The notes: generated by a model not told the origin, from the letters alone. Numbered from the stretch's first letter, positions 21,116 to 31,808 are shown. The stretch is 64,000 nt of DNA from Bemisia tabaci (GCF_918797505.1 NC_092798.1:3547501-3611500); one strand, 5' to 3'. Translations and numbers: made by a program.

Positions 21116-21934
21116 GTCTCCGGGACACGGTGCAGCGGCTACTTGGGACAAAAACAAGTCTCTTGACTTTGGAGGCGGTCATAAATCATTTTTGAGAGCC
21201 GCTCCTAGAAACAAAAACCACGGCTCCCCCCCCCCCCCTTTTTTTTCGCTCCCTTTTGCCGAGGGGGAAAAATATCAATCTTGGAGCCATTCAAAGGCAC
21301 ACGATGTGACAATTATCATTAAAATCTACGACTTGTTGCAGTCACAGTGCGCTCCCCTCCCCTCCCCCGCGCGGAAGGAGGGGAAAACCGCCCCCCACCC
21401 CCTTTTCTGGATCCCGTCCCCCGCAATGAACTGAAGCGGCTCTGCGGTGGCATTCACTCGCCTCATCAAAGTGCGCGGGGCCGAAAAGGGGGGAAAAAGA
21501 GAGCGCGGTAATTTTGCTCAGAAATGCTCGATTTTTTTTTTATTCTCCTTTTTTTTTATTCCTTGATTACTTCCTCACTCATTCAACCGCCCGAACACAG
21601 AGCCGAAAATAAAAAACATAAAAAGCGTTAATTTTGCTCAGACATGCTCGATTTTTTCTCCTTTTTTTTTCGTCCGTGATTACTTTCTCACTCGTTCAAC
21701 CGTAAGCGCGGCCATTAAGAGCTGTATTCATAGTCGTTTTTTAAACCTCGTCCGGGCTTAAAAGAGCCTCGTATCGTTTACATTGAGCTCAGGAAAGTTT
21801 TCAATGAAACACAGATCAGGAATTAACAAATTTTAGTGGCTTAGCATGAAACTTTCGTCGAGATTTCTCTGATGAAAGAGTTTGTGAAGTGAGTTAGTCG
21901 TCAGGCTTTAACCACGTATGAGTGAGGGTAAACT
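21116..21934. other. GC-rich stretch with a short direct repeat
   Basis: A C-run (21226-21238) runs into a T-run. ATTTTGCTCAGAAATGCTCG followed by a T-rich stretch and TTGATTACTTCCTCACTC at 21510-21587 recurs diverged at 21631-21702 (period about 120). No gene was seen. Confidence 0.45.
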
Positions 21935-22132
21935 GACGAAAAAACTACCGAACCACGTACATCGTTTGCGGTGTTTAAAAATCTCGGCTTCTATTGTATC
22001 TTTTGGGAGGAGAACAAATCAATATCATTTCTTGAAGTTCACTCGAAGTATTCTTCGCTTAGAGAAAAATCACGGGAACTTTAAAGAATTAATGTTGAGG
22101 TGTTTTTATTTTCAATGTCTGCAACGTCAGAA
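21935..22132 (+). mobile_element. P-family element, copy 2, partial
   Basis: ACTACCGAACCACGTACATC, GTTTGCGGTGTTTAAAAATC and GAGGAGAACAAATCAATATC match P at 38910. The right tip is not clear. Confidence 0.6.
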
Positions 22133-22535
22133 AATATATGCGGAAAAATTAGGCTCAAGGAATTACAGTTAGACTAATTCTGATTGCAACTTTCAATTTG
22201 GCACTGAGAGCTCTACAATAAGCCGAAAGCTGCTAAACCAATCAAAGAGAGGCACATAAAGATTCGAAAACACGCTCTGACAAAGGTCCTCTATCAACGA
22301 CACTGAGTATTTTCCATTTGAATACATGAGAAACAATCGATGATCGGGTTGCACTCTGCGGTGTGGAACTACAACTCCTTCATGAATTCCATAAAAGAGC
22401 CTATCTGCGTAGGGAAAATTGTCGGCAAATACTTCGTTTTTAAAATGATCCAAAAACCTTCATTGCGTGAAATGTAGTCGAATCATCGCGGCAGAGATAT
22501 AGCTGCCTCGTATACGATCGATTATTTACAATGCA
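22133..22535. other. Stretch without recognised feature
   Basis: AT-rich. A minus-strand open frame at 22193-22453 has no recognised motif and is not called. Confidence 0.35.
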
Positions 22536-22815
22536 ATAGATCGTATTCGATACATCAAACGGGTGAGATTGTATCGATATCGATTGGTTCAAAACATAAA
22601 CATAGCCTCAAAAGTAAATTCAGAAATCTGAGAGAACGGATCTTTTGAAACAGATTTTTTATTCTTTTGAGTACCAAATGCCAATGCAAAGTGAAATTGT
22701 CAGGAAATTTCTCATTTTCAGCTTTTCCAATTGAAATCCTTACAGTTAGGTTTGAGGTTATGTTCTATTGTTTTGAACCAAACGATACATCGAACCGTTA
22801 TCGAATACGGTCTAT
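22536..22815 (+). mobile_element. K-family element, copy 1
   Basis: 280 bp with inverted tips AGATCGTATTCGATACATC and GATACATCGAACCGTTATCG...GGTCT, flanked on each side by AT. Inside lie TTGTATCGATATCGATTGGT and a mirrored GTTTTGAACCAAACGATACA region. It differs from copy 2 at about three positions. Confidence 0.85.
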
Positions 22816-23730
22816 AGAGGGTTTGCAGGTGTCGGGCATTTGGTGAATTTCATGTTTAAGATGAAAATACTAAGATCTGAGCACGAGAATATCCTTGGTT
22901 TCTAAACCGACGGATTATAGATCGTATTCGATACATCAAACGGGTGAGATTGTATCGATATCGATTGGTTCAAAACATAAACATAGCCTCAAAAATAAAT
23001 TCAGAAATCTGAGAGAACGGATCTTTTGAAACAGATTTTTTATTCTTTTGAGTACCAAATGCCAATGCAAAGTGAAATTGTCAGGAAATTTCTCATTTTC
23101 AGCTTTTCCAATTAAAATCCTTACAGTTTGGTTTGAGGTTATGTTCTATTGTTTTGAACCAAACGATACATCGAACCGTTATCGAATACGGTCTATTGAA
23201 TAAGATATGACAAAATAACCGAATCTGCTAAAATACACGTGATTAAATGGGAAATGCCGCCAGATGACGTCACAAAGCGGTACATTCTCTTACTTTTAAA
23301 TCAATTTTTATAGAATCTCCCGTATCAAGAAAAAATTATGAAAAATACTGTGAACGAAGCTCGTTAAGCACTTCAGATGCAGCGATACATGTTTTTCCGT
23401 GCAAATGAAGAATTTGGACGCAAATTTTTTATCGCTTCATAAGAGAGTGCTTTAAGTGTTGATTTCGCAGTATTATTTATGATTTTCTTCTGACATGGAA
23501 AAAAGCTTTAAAAATTAATTTAAAAGTGAGAAAATGCCGTGCAGTGACGTCACCTGGCGGCAGTTCCCATTCAAACACATGTATTTTGGCAGAATCGGTT
23601 ATTCTGTCATATCTCCTCTAATAATCGTTTGATTTATAAAATAAGGGTATCTTCGTGTTCAGTTCACTCAGTAGATTCCACTTGAACACGAAATTCAACA
23701 AATTTCAGACCCTTGCAAATTCTCCGTTCT
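22814..23730. mobile_element. L-family inverted-repeat element, with K nested
   Basis: The left tip AGAGGGTTTGCAGGTGTC mirrors CCCTTGCAAATTCTCC at the right. After removing K (22917-23196), the arms pair through GATATGACAAAATAACCGAA, AAATGGGAAATGCCGCCAGA and TGACGTCAC, with matching TGACGTCACCTGGCGGCA at about 23546. That makes a palindromic element of about 637 bp. Confidence 0.8.
22917..23196 (+). mobile_element. K-family element, copy 2, inside L
   Basis: The same 280-bp length as copy 1 and about 99% identical by eye. The L host reads on directly from GACGGATT to TGAATAAGATATGAC once K and one AT are removed, so the insertion used a 2-bp AT target. Confidence 0.85.
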
Positions 23731-24295
23731 CCAATAAACGTCCATTAACGTCCCGGGTTTTTCTATTTTATTTTATGTGGCTTTTTATCATTTGCGGCCT
23801 TAGTCCCGTTTCAAGTTGTTTTTTGTTCTCCATTAAACAGACGGAACCCACATTTATCAACCTCCTAGAATCACCGGTGGGAACACAACTTCGGCCGTGC
23901 TAAATTAATCATACTCCTCCCGCAGTGTTCACTCCCGCTATTTCTCAGCAAAACTTCGATTTCGAGAACTGCGCTCTTCGCGGAGCACTAATTCCCTCTG
24001 CTTAATTTAAAGGGTTTCAGGTTTGACTTTTCGTCGGGGCTGAAAAAAACTACCCCGTGAAACGCGTTGCTCAGGCCCAGGCGAGTGAGTCGAGGAGGAT
24101 TATCCGATCTTTGAAATTTAAAACTTCCTTGAACTTTAAAGCACGGAAAAGTGAGCTGAACTTTCCTCCTTTTAACGCACCTCCAGGACCCGCCCTCTCT
24201 CCGGCCGCCCTCTCGAACCGAGTGTCACTCTCCTCGGTGATAGTCTGTCCATTCGAGGACTTGCTCTCGACGCGACGTTCAACCCCTTGCGTTAA
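23731..24295. other. Single-copy stretch, CpG-rich at its end
   Basis: There is no repeat match apart from weak similarity to a C-family end at about 24298-24325 just after it. Open frames lack recognised motifs. Confidence 0.35.
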
Positions 24296-24410
24296 TGATA
24301 TTTGGACGTATTTCTACCGAACAGACCTATGTGGCGATGAGAAATGTGGGGTGTGCTCTAGAAATCTGCATAAGAAGCAATGTAAAAGTGTGCGTGGTTC
24401 CTTTTGAAGA

Positions 24411-24964
24411 ATGGTCCACTAGACAAGGTACGAATTTAAGCATTCTAATACATGTTTCTTGACCAGAATTTCACGTAGAACACGATGCGCACAACGAAAA
24501 TTACCAAAATCAACTCGTTATGAAGATATTTAATGATTCTTGATGCGTGAATTCAAACCACCCGCTCATGAAAACTCAATGCTCTACGTGACTCACATCG
24601 CGCGCTGAACGTTATCATGACAGTCTCTGCGATATAAAAATCTGGCAACCTTAATCTTGACGCTTTAGCTCAGCTATTGCAAGTTGTTTATAGTTTGAAC
24701 AGCACATGGTGGGAAATGAACATCGCTCGATTGAGAAGCTTGCTGAAACCGTTCTAGTGCACGATTTGACTCACGTAGAGCTTTGAGTTTCTTGCGAGCG
24801 GGCAGTTCAAATTCCTCGTAACCAATGTGAAATATAAACGTTAATATCTTCGTTAGGAGTTGATTTCGGTAATTTTCGTCGCGCGAATCGTGTTCTACGT
24901 GAAATTCTGGTCAAGAAACATATATTAGAATGCTTAAATTCGTACCTTGTCTATTGGTCCATTG
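24411..24964. mobile_element. B-family inverted-repeat element, copy 2
   Basis: The ends AATGGTCCACTAGACAAGGT and ACCTTGTCTATTGGTCCATT are inverted repeats, and the arms pair far inward (TTTCACGTAGAACACGAT against ATCGTGTTCTACGTGAAA). It closely resembles copy 3 at 32887. Sequences on either side (GAAATGTGGGGTGTGCTCT at 24341 and AGCACACCCCATATTTCTC at 25178) mirror each other, so B may itself sit in a larger inverted-repeat element. Confidence 0.85.
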
Positions 24965-25261
24965 GCAAAGCGGGATTTTACATTCTATCAAAGAGACCTA
25001 TGTGCAGCTGAGTGCGGAACTCATGAGCCGCGGGCATGGCAAGAGAGCCTTGTGCACAGGGCTCATGAGTTACAGCGCCCGACGACCATCTCCCCGTCGT
25101 TAGAGTGCGCTCTCATTGCCGCTGACGTCACTGGCGCACAATTATTCTCATTCACTCTTACGGCCAGAGACTAACGAGCACACCCCATATTTCTCACTTC
25201 CACATATTCATTTTGCCAGATGCGCGTGAAAGAAGCTTTTATGAATGGATACGAATTAAAA

Positions 25262-25734
25262 ATGGACGTATTTCTGTCAAACGGAACTATGTGCATTAAG
25301 ACCATGGTGTCTAGTTTTCTTGGTAAAGCTCATTCCCTGATTTTTCCCTGAGTTTCCCTGATTTTCAGGAGCTCATTCCCTGATGAGAAACCGAAGTTTT
25401 CTCCCACTTTCCCGGGATTTTCCTGGGGAAAAGGATATTATTTTCCACAGTTTCAGATATGAATATCGATTTTAATTAATATTACAGCCATTTCTTTGGC
25501 GCACATTCGCGCGAAATGATCCCTGGGTGGTTATAGAATAGATTCCTGGTTTCTGGAACAGATTCCCTGATTTTCCCGGTAAATTTTCATTCCCTGATGA
25601 ATCCCGGGTTTTCCCGTTTTTTTAAAAGCTAGACGCAATGATTAAGACATAAGCTTTGAGACCCATAAAAAGTTATGCATAACAGGGCTCACGTCGTATT
25701 GCACATAGTTCCGTTTGACAGAAATACGTCCAAA
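25262..25734. mobile_element. C-family MITE, copy 2, interrupted by N
   Basis: The left third (AATGGACGTATTTCTGTCAA to GTGCATTAAGAC) and the right part (ATTAAGACATAAG to TTTGACAGAAATACGTCCA) are separated by element N. Confidence 0.85.
25303..25640. mobile_element. N-family hAT-like element inside C
   Basis: The tips CATGGTGTCTAG and CTAGACGCAATG are inverted repeats. Perfect 8-bp duplications ATTAAGAC lie at 25295-25302 and 25641-25648. The body carries repeated TTCCCTGATTTT and CATTCCCTGATG words, shared with 59769-59870 and 61298-61397. Confidence 0.9.
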
Positions 25735-25745
25735 CTTAAATCTAA

Positions 25746-25946
25746 TGGGCCTGTTGCAAACTTCAGCTAGAGCAAGAAAAGGAGGTATATTCCTTGAAGG
25801 AAATGGCTCAAAATCTCGATGAAAGCATCGAAAAAGTCTGAAATACAATCCCAACTTTACAATATCCTTCAGATTTATGAGTTATATCAAGTTCCCCGCT
25901 TCAAAAACGGAACACGGCACAGGTGAACATTTCGCAAGAGGAGTAG
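25746..25946 (+). mobile_element. D-family half element
   Basis: It matches the left arm of D at 32202 (TGGGCCTGTTGCAAACTT through AGGTGAACATTT to AGAGGAGT) but lacks the right arm. A 10-bp direct repeat TTAAATCTAA lies on each side (25736-25745, 25947-25956). It is therefore either a complete one-arm insertion or a later deletion. Confidence 0.75.
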
Positions 25947-25960
25947 TTAAATCTAACCCT

Positions 25961-26228
25961 TTTCAATTTAGGTAGGATGCTACGCACTATTCAACATGGA
26001 CGTATTTCTGTCAAACGGAACTATGTGTATTAAGACATGAGCCCTGAAATCCACGAGAATACATGCATAACAGGGCTCACGTCATAATGCACCTTTTCAA
26101 TTTAGGTAGGATGCTACGCACTATTCAACATGGACGTATTTCTGTCAAACGGAACTATGTGTATTAAGACATGAGCCCTGAAATCCACGAGAATACATGC
26201 ATAACAGGGCTCACGTCATAATGCACAT
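25961..26228 (+). repeat. Exact 134-bp tandem duplication
   Basis: 25961-26094 and 26095-26228 are the same sequence apart from about one base at the junction. Each unit contains most of a C-family MITE plus its left flank (AATTTAGGTAGGATGCTACG). It is a recent duplication or an assembly effect. Confidence 0.85.
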
Positions 26229-26255
26229 AGGTCCTTCTTGATAGATTTACGTCCA
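25996..26255. mobile_element. C-family MITE, copy 3, duplicated
   Basis: The first unit lacks its right tip and ends at AATGCACC. The second is complete to GATAGATTTACGTCCA. The loop reads CTGAAATCCACGAGAATACA. Confidence 0.8.
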
Positions 26256-26589
26256 CATGATCGACACCGACCCGTGTGTGGTTCTCTTCACTACTGCCAT
26301 CCTGTTACCTGCAGTATTCGGGTCACATTTTAGTGTTCAACATAGTGTCGTAGCTGGATTGTGATAACGACATTCCCTAGACGAAAGAACGTTACCTACT
26401 CCAGAAAGTATTGCTCGCGAGTTGCATTTTTGCCACAAAAATGAGCGATCCTGGTTGAAAAATTAGCTAACCTTTTTTGCCGATTACGAGCAAAAGTCAA
26501 CCGAAGTTAGGAAAAAAATTTAGTCATATTTCAGTAAACGAGCGGGGTATTTTGGCATTGCGTTAATTTGTCCAGAAAACGGCGATATA
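26256..26589. other. Stretch without recognised feature
   Basis: AT-rich with no repeat, hairpin or coding signal noted. Confidence 0.35.
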
Positions 26590-26791
26590 CACTGAAAAAA
26601 AGATTGATAGAATTCACCATTCTTCAAGCTGTATTTCACACAGTGGCAATTCAGAGTCAATTCTGCCAGAAGAAAGGTAAACTCTACTATACACTGGTAC
26701 AGGTGACCATTCCTCTGGCAGAAATTTGAATTCACGCTGTGTGAAATACAGCGTGAAGGAATGGTAAATTCTACCACTCTTTTTTTCAGTG
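26590..26791. mobile_element. T palindromic MITE
   Basis: The ends CACTGAAAAAAAGA and CTTTTTTTCAGTG are inverted repeats flanked by TA on both sides. Inner arms pair over GTATTTCACACAG and CTGTGTGAAATACAGC. The TA flanks suggest a Tc1/mariner-type target. One copy was seen. Confidence 0.75.
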
Positions 26792-26955
26792 TAGTTGGCT
26801 GCTCTCTCTTCAACGTAAACAGTAGTTCTTGAACTACATTTTGCACTAAGAAAGTCCTATTTTTGGCTCATCCATATGAGCACCTCTCTGCATGGGGCGT
26901 CTACTGGTACACATGCTAATTCTCAAATTAGCCAGATAATAGCTCCTTATCCCAA

Positions 26956-27220
26956 AACAGTCCATTTGGACTGCGTGGAGAAGAAAGGAACCGAGCCACA
27001 TCAGCTATTCCCAAATTTAACTGGGCACTTTCATTTTTTAGAAGAGAACATTGGTGCGGATTTTTGTGCTTTCAGTACATTTTCCGCAAAGTGCGAAGCA
27101 AATTCCTCAAAATTGTCAAAAGGAATCCTCACAAACGTTCTCTCGTAAAAAATTAAATTGCCGAGTTGAATTTGGCAATGGCTCATGTGGCTTGGTTCCT
27201 TTCTGCTAAACGCGATGCAC
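26956..27220. mobile_element. F-family MITE, copy 2
   Basis: Left AGAAAGGAACCGAGCCACAT is mirrored by ATGTGGCTTGGTTCCTTTCT on the right, with TTGGACTGCG and CGCGATGCA outside. The inner pair is AAATTTAACTGGG/AAATTAAATTGCCGAG. Confidence 0.75.
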
Positions 27221-27637
27221 TTATCCTACCTCTCGGGTGCAACAGACCAATTCATTCGGCTCTGAGCTTGTATCGAGAGGGATTTTTCCCTTAGAGCGGG
27301 GGGATTTTGGCAAAGGCACGGGGACACATTATACGATTCTCGAGACGATCACGAAAAGACTAAAAGCCGGGGGAGGGGGCGGATAATAAATACAAGGGAG
27401 GCACGACGATAATTGGCTAATACCGGGGTCCCGGAGCTAAATAAAATTGCCTCTTTTGGACGTGATTCAAGTTTCCCGGGCTCGGCGGCGGGGGGTAAAT
27501 TGTCGCGGGAAGGGGGAGAGGAGGGGGAGGGGGGCTGACCCGCGAGCCCAAGCAAGTTGTAGGAGAGCAAGTTGACTGAGAAACGTGCAGCAACAGATAT
27601 CAGCGCGGCAGGGGCAAATGCTTCCCCGACCGGTTGC
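27221..27637. other. CpG- and G-rich stretch
   Basis: Single-copy GC-rich sequence with several G-runs (27481-27535). Frames on both strands are low-complexity, and none is called. Confidence 0.4.
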
Positions 27638-28580
27638 CAATTGGACTTCATTCTGCAATTTGGAACTGCGATTCCTGGCTCAGTTTAGAAACAACGTATT
27701 TACAATTGGTTTCCATATGATCATAAGGGTTTTTACGGAAAGGCCTGTTGCGATTTGTTTAAAAATTACAAGATGCCAATTGAACTTAATTCGGCAATTG
27801 GGAACTAGATTTCCTGGCTCAATTTAGAAACAACGTACGTTCCATTAGTTTCCCTAGGTACATTGGTGTTTTCAAAGATGGGCCTGTTGCGATTTGTTCA
27901 AAAATTACAAGGCGCCAATTGGACTTCATTCGGCAATTTGGAACTACGATTCCTGGCTCAGTTTAGAAAGACAGTATGTACCATTTGTTTCCCTTTGTAC
28001 ATACGTGTTTTTAAGGATAGGCCTGTTGAGATTTGTTCAAAAATTACAGGGGTGATATTTGTGGTGCCGGCCTGTTGCTAATTCGACTTCATTCTGCAAT
28101 TTGGAACTACAATTCCTAGCTCAATTTAGAAACAACGTATGTACCATTAGTTTCCCTATGCACATACGTGTTATTACGGATGGGCCTGTTGCGATATGTA
28201 CTAAAGTTACAGGTGTGATACCTGTGGTGTTGGCTGGTTACCAATTGGACTTCATTCTGGAATTTGGAACTACAATAACGAACCTAACTCGAGGTTCCGT
28301 TTAGAAACAATGTGTGTACCATTAGTTTTCCTGTGTACATATGTGTTTTTTGCGATTTGTTCACGAGTTACATGGATGCTACCTGTAGTGCCGGCCGGTT
28401 ACTATTTGAACTATATTCCGCAATTTGGAACTAAAATTCCTTGCTTAGTTTAGAAAGGACGTATGTACCATTAGTTTCCCTACGTACATAAGTGTTTTTA
28501 AGGATGGGCCTGTTGCGATTCGTTCAAAAGTTACAGGGGTGATACTTGTGGACACCTGTGGTGCTGGTGATGCGGGACCA
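27638..28580 (+). repeat. Tandem array of G-family units
   Basis: Six head-to-tail units start at about 27638, 27777, 27916, 28081, 28241 and 28401 (139-180 bp). Each has CAATTTGGAACTAC, TTCCTGGCTCA, AACAACGTATGTACCATTAG, TTTCCCT..GTACATA and GGGCCTGTTGCGATTTGTTC. Single copies of the same unit elsewhere have terminal inverted repeats, but here the right end is replaced by the GGGCCTGTTGCG / TTACAGGGGTGATA block. Repeated peptide-like frames are shadows of this array. Confidence 0.85.
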
Positions 28581-28582
28581 GT

Positions 28583-28612
28583 GGCGTGGCGTGAACTCGT
28601 GCATTGATTCAT
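28583..28612 (+). mobile_element. I-family left-end fragment
   Basis: CCAGTGGCGTGGCGTGAACT matches the tip of family I and then loses similarity within about 30 bp. Confidence 0.55.
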
Positions 28613-29046
28613 TCAGCATGGATTTGCATTGCTTTTCTGCAGTATTTAACTAAAAGCACCTACATTTACTGCCAAAAGAAAGGCAGGCCCCGTCACATAT
28701 GACCTACAATTCGATTAACTTCAATTTATGAAGAAACTTCAATTTATATGCTAAAAGCGGTTGTCTTACAGTATTTCATTCATACTCTCTTTGACCTAAA
28801 TAAATTTAAATTTATTATATAATTGTTCCCATCCGAAAATTTCCGGCTAAGAAAATTTGCAAGGATGGAAAAAAACGTTTCCAGGAAGTTGGCTCCATCC
28901 ATTTCTAATTTTATTTGAATCTTGAAAACTCAAATGGTGAGCGAGAGAAAGAGAAAAGAAAATTGTTTTCCACAGCCCAAGATTTTTATAGAGTAAGTGC
29001 TTTCTAGGAATTTCCTGCACTTTCGCTTTCAGACTAATTGAATCAC
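28613..29046. other. Stretch without recognised feature
   Basis: AT-rich, with no repeat match or coding signal. Confidence 0.35.
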
Positions 29047-29340
29047 TGGGTGCAGAAAGGACCCTCCTTGATTACGGTGTGTTAGGATCTCCGTTAACGT
29101 TCCATCCATTATAAATAAATAAAATGCATGGAATTCGTTTAAACTTTTACTGAATTATCTTCCTGAGTTTATAATGGTGAAAATCGAAAAATTCAGAACA
29201 TCCCTGAATTAACCTTCTGAGTTTTCAATGCTGAAAATTAAAAATTTCAGAAAATTCACCCAATAGTTTCCTCGCGAAAATGTAAATTAGCAGATGAGTT
29301 TCTGAAACACCGCAGCTTGGAAATGTCTTTTCTGCACCCA
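29047..29340. mobile_element. Q-family element, copy 2
   Basis: The tips TGGGTGCAGAAAGGAC and GTCTTTTCTGCACCCA are inverted repeats. Inside, TTACGGTGTGTTAGGATCTC pairs with the GAGTTTCTGAAACACCGCAG region. The length is 294 bp. Confidence 0.8.
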
Positions 29341-29344
29341 AGGC

Positions 29345-29587
29345 ATTCACAAAAAAACGTAACTTTATTTCAATATTGTCAAATTTTCCCTCGATAACCG
29401 CATGATAACCAGGAGAATCTTGGGAATTTCCGACGAAAAATTTCATTGATTTTTCCTCAGATTTCATGCAAAAATCAGGCAAATTTTTGATAAAAATTGC
29501 AGAGTGACATTTCCGTTAAAAAAATTAATTATTTGAGTCAATTAGGCAACCTTCGAATGGAGTTGCGTTCTTTCCTCCGTGAGACGA
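29345..29587. mobile_element. HH-family element, copy 1
   Basis: Matches 50611-50849 along its length: AACGTAACT, TTCCGACGAAAAATTTCA, CAGATTTCATGCAAAAATCA, TTTGAGTCAATTAGGCAACC. The interior resembles family A, so HH may be a sister family with different tips. Confidence 0.65.
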
Positions 29588-29651
29588 CAAATTATTCAAT
29601 CAACTCCGTATCAAAAGAACGTATATTAATCAAATAAGTGGAAATTAAAAG

Positions 29652-29963
29652 TAGAGTCCCTTCATACTGAGAATTAAGACAACCCCCCTCATGGAGTCCT
29701 AAACACGAAATGAAGATTACACAAATTGAAAGTTTTTCGTAATCTTGGATCGGCTCATTCTCATATTCTTTTCAGCATTCCTTCTCTCATTCAGTTTGTT
29801 CCTTGCCGAAACCTTGATTTCCCGGCCCATTCAAGATTATCATCTTTGCGATTGGTGAAAATGTTATCTTTATTCCCGTTTGTGACACTCTGGAGGCCTA
29901 AAATACGGGAACCAATCAGAAATGGATTCACATTGTCTTAACTCTCAGTATAAAGGGACTCTA
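29652..29963 (+). mobile_element. H-family hAT-like MITE, copy 2
   Basis: 312 bp, TAGAGTCCCTTCATACTGAG to CTCAGTATAAAGGGACTCTA, with a perfect 8-bp target duplication ATTAAAAG at 29644-29651 and 29964-29971. It has the same orientation as copy 1, and the interior TTCCTTCTCTCATTCAGTTT is shared. Confidence 0.93.
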
Positions 29964-29971
29964 ATTAAAAG

Positions 29972-30519
29972 CAATCCATGAAGAATAAATGGAAACAAAG
30001 AAGAAACAAGCGGGAAAGTTCTAATACTGTCGTATTAGAAAAGCGCTCAGGTGTTAGTCAATGTATTTAGTGAAGAAAGGAAGTATAAACTCCGTCGACT
30101 TGGCTGGGTAATGGAAATAAAACATCAGCTGATAGCAAACAAAGGTTACCAAGGAAACCGTAAACGCGTTTTTTCATTTCCCGAAAATGATAGTCACCGA
30201 TGAGCTCATCAGGCGCGTTTTCTTTATCAGGCTTCATTTGAGTTCAACGATCAATTTCGATAAGAATTACTCTACCGCTAAGAAATTTTCTTACAGACAA
30301 ACGATCGAAACTACCTGCGCATTACGTTAAAAGCATAAAATACAGTTTTCAAAGCTTTATTTATTTTAAAAATGGACCCCCCCCCCCAAAAAAAAAGCCT
30401 ACACATCGATGAGCTGGTGCGTCATGTAAACGCATTAGCACTAGTATACCAGTACTCAGAGGCAAGTCGAAATCAAAAAGCGCTGCCATCGGCTGAGCGC
30501 TTAAAAGGCGCAGAAACCA
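29972..30519. other. Single-copy stretch
   Basis: No element match. There is a C-run then A-run at about 30374-30395. A small hairpin TTCTAATACTGTCGTATTAGAA lies near 30018 and is too short to interpret. Confidence 0.35.
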
Positions 30520-30788
30520 CACGGAAAAAAAAAATTGCTGATTCAACAATTCAATTGCTAAAAACAGTGAGTGCAATGTTTCAACGCAGATTTTACAACA
30601 AAAAAATGCTACTTTAACCAACCCCGTGGTTAAATTAGTTTACAATGTGGTACTTTAACCAACCCCGTGGTTAAATTAGTTTACAATGTGGTTAAAGTAG
30701 CATTTTTTGGTTGTAAAATCTGCGTTGAAACATTGCACTCACTGTTTTTAGCAATTGAATTGTTGAATCAGCAATTTTTTTTTCCGTG
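30520..30788. mobile_element. S-family hairpin, young copy
   Basis: Arms of about 100 bp (30520-30620, 30689-30788) are nearly identical inverted copies, differing only by one base and one A in a run. The tips are CACGGAAAA and TTTTCCGTG. The centre holds a 41-bp unit (TACTTTAACCAACCCCGTGG...) twice in tandem at 30610-30650 and 30651-30691. Confidence 0.9.
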
Positions 30789-31084
30789 CACTGTGTAAAT
30801 TTGGCAAGGAGCGCGGTGGGCCGGCACTCAGTTCTGCAAAATTAGACCCTGCTTACACTTTAATTCCCTTTTAGATTTTAGGGACGCGAAACCACGGCGT
30901 CGCCGGGAAAAAGTTGACACACGGCGAAGCACTCGAGAAATTTTCAGTTGTCGGAGTCCTGGAACTCAAAGACGAGCGGCGATTATTCTTCGGCGCGGAA
31001 AATTGTGGCTCAAATGGCTCCAACATTAATGGAATCCGCATCATCTGCCAAAGCCCCATATTTCTCCAAGTTTCCGTGGCCGCC
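30789..31084. other. CpG-rich single-copy stretch
   Basis: GC-rich with no repeat match. Short frames on both strands are not recognisable. Confidence 0.35.
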
Positions 31085-31808
31085 GCACAGCGGACCGAGT
31101 CAACAGGAGAGGTCCGACAAAATTTGGAAACTATAAACGCTTATAACTCCGTTTATACATAACTTTGAGGCTCTAAAAGTGGTTCCATTGGTTTCCTCTT
31201 GAAATTTCCTTCCGAAGACACCCCTTAAACATGGTGCCTACTAAAACGAACTGGGCATTAATCAGTACTTTTACCTATTTAGCCTACTAACTGGCTAACT
31301 TCTCAGTACATTCCCTAGAAATTAAGTACCTCTTCAAAAGGGAAATTCAGTACTTTTTCAGTACCTCCATACATTTGAAAAAAATTTGAAAAATTTCACA
31401 AATTTTAATTTCTCGCTCGAATTGCGACAAAAATGACAAAAAAAAGGAATAAATTCCGGACCTTCTTGCGGAATTTCCGCACTTTTTCAGTACTTCCGGG
31501 CCGCCCTTAAAAAATCAGCACTACATATCCGGACTTTCCGGAAGCTCCAGACTTGTAGACACCCTGGTTTAAGGGGTGTCTTCAGAAGGAAATTTCAAAA
31601 GGAAACCAATGGAACCACTTTTAGAACCTCAAAGTTTTGTATAAACGGAGTTATAAGCGTTTAAAGTTTCGAAATTTCAATTCGTTTCGACTTTCGTCAC
31701 ATTTTGAATTTTGATAAAATTTAAAATGTGACGGAATAAACATCAAAATTTTGAGTTTGAGTAAAAAATTTCACATCCGACTTCTCCGATTGACTCGATC
31801 CACTGTGC
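31085..31808. mobile_element. U-family element, copy 2, with M nested
   Basis: The tips GCACAGCGGACC and GATCCACTGTGC match U copy 1. The arms TTATAACTCCGTTTATACAT / TATAAACGGAGTTATAAGCG and CCGAAGACACCCCTTAAA / TTTAAGGGGTGTCTTCAG form a long palindrome. Element M sits between the last pair, at the symmetry centre. Confidence 0.85.
31231..31566 (+). mobile_element. M-family element, copy 3, inside U
   Basis: It runs from ATGGTGCCTACTAAAACGAA to GACTTGTAGACACCCTG, with the family CAGTACTTTTTCAGTACCTC and TTCCGCACTTTTTCAGTACT blocks. A direct target duplication cannot be read because the host flanks are mirror images. Confidence 0.85.

Noticed and set aside
27585..28304. Three open frames with similar repeated peptides suggesting a repeat protein
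   Set aside because: They are translations of the G tandem units in different frames. The similarity is at DNA level, with stops between units.
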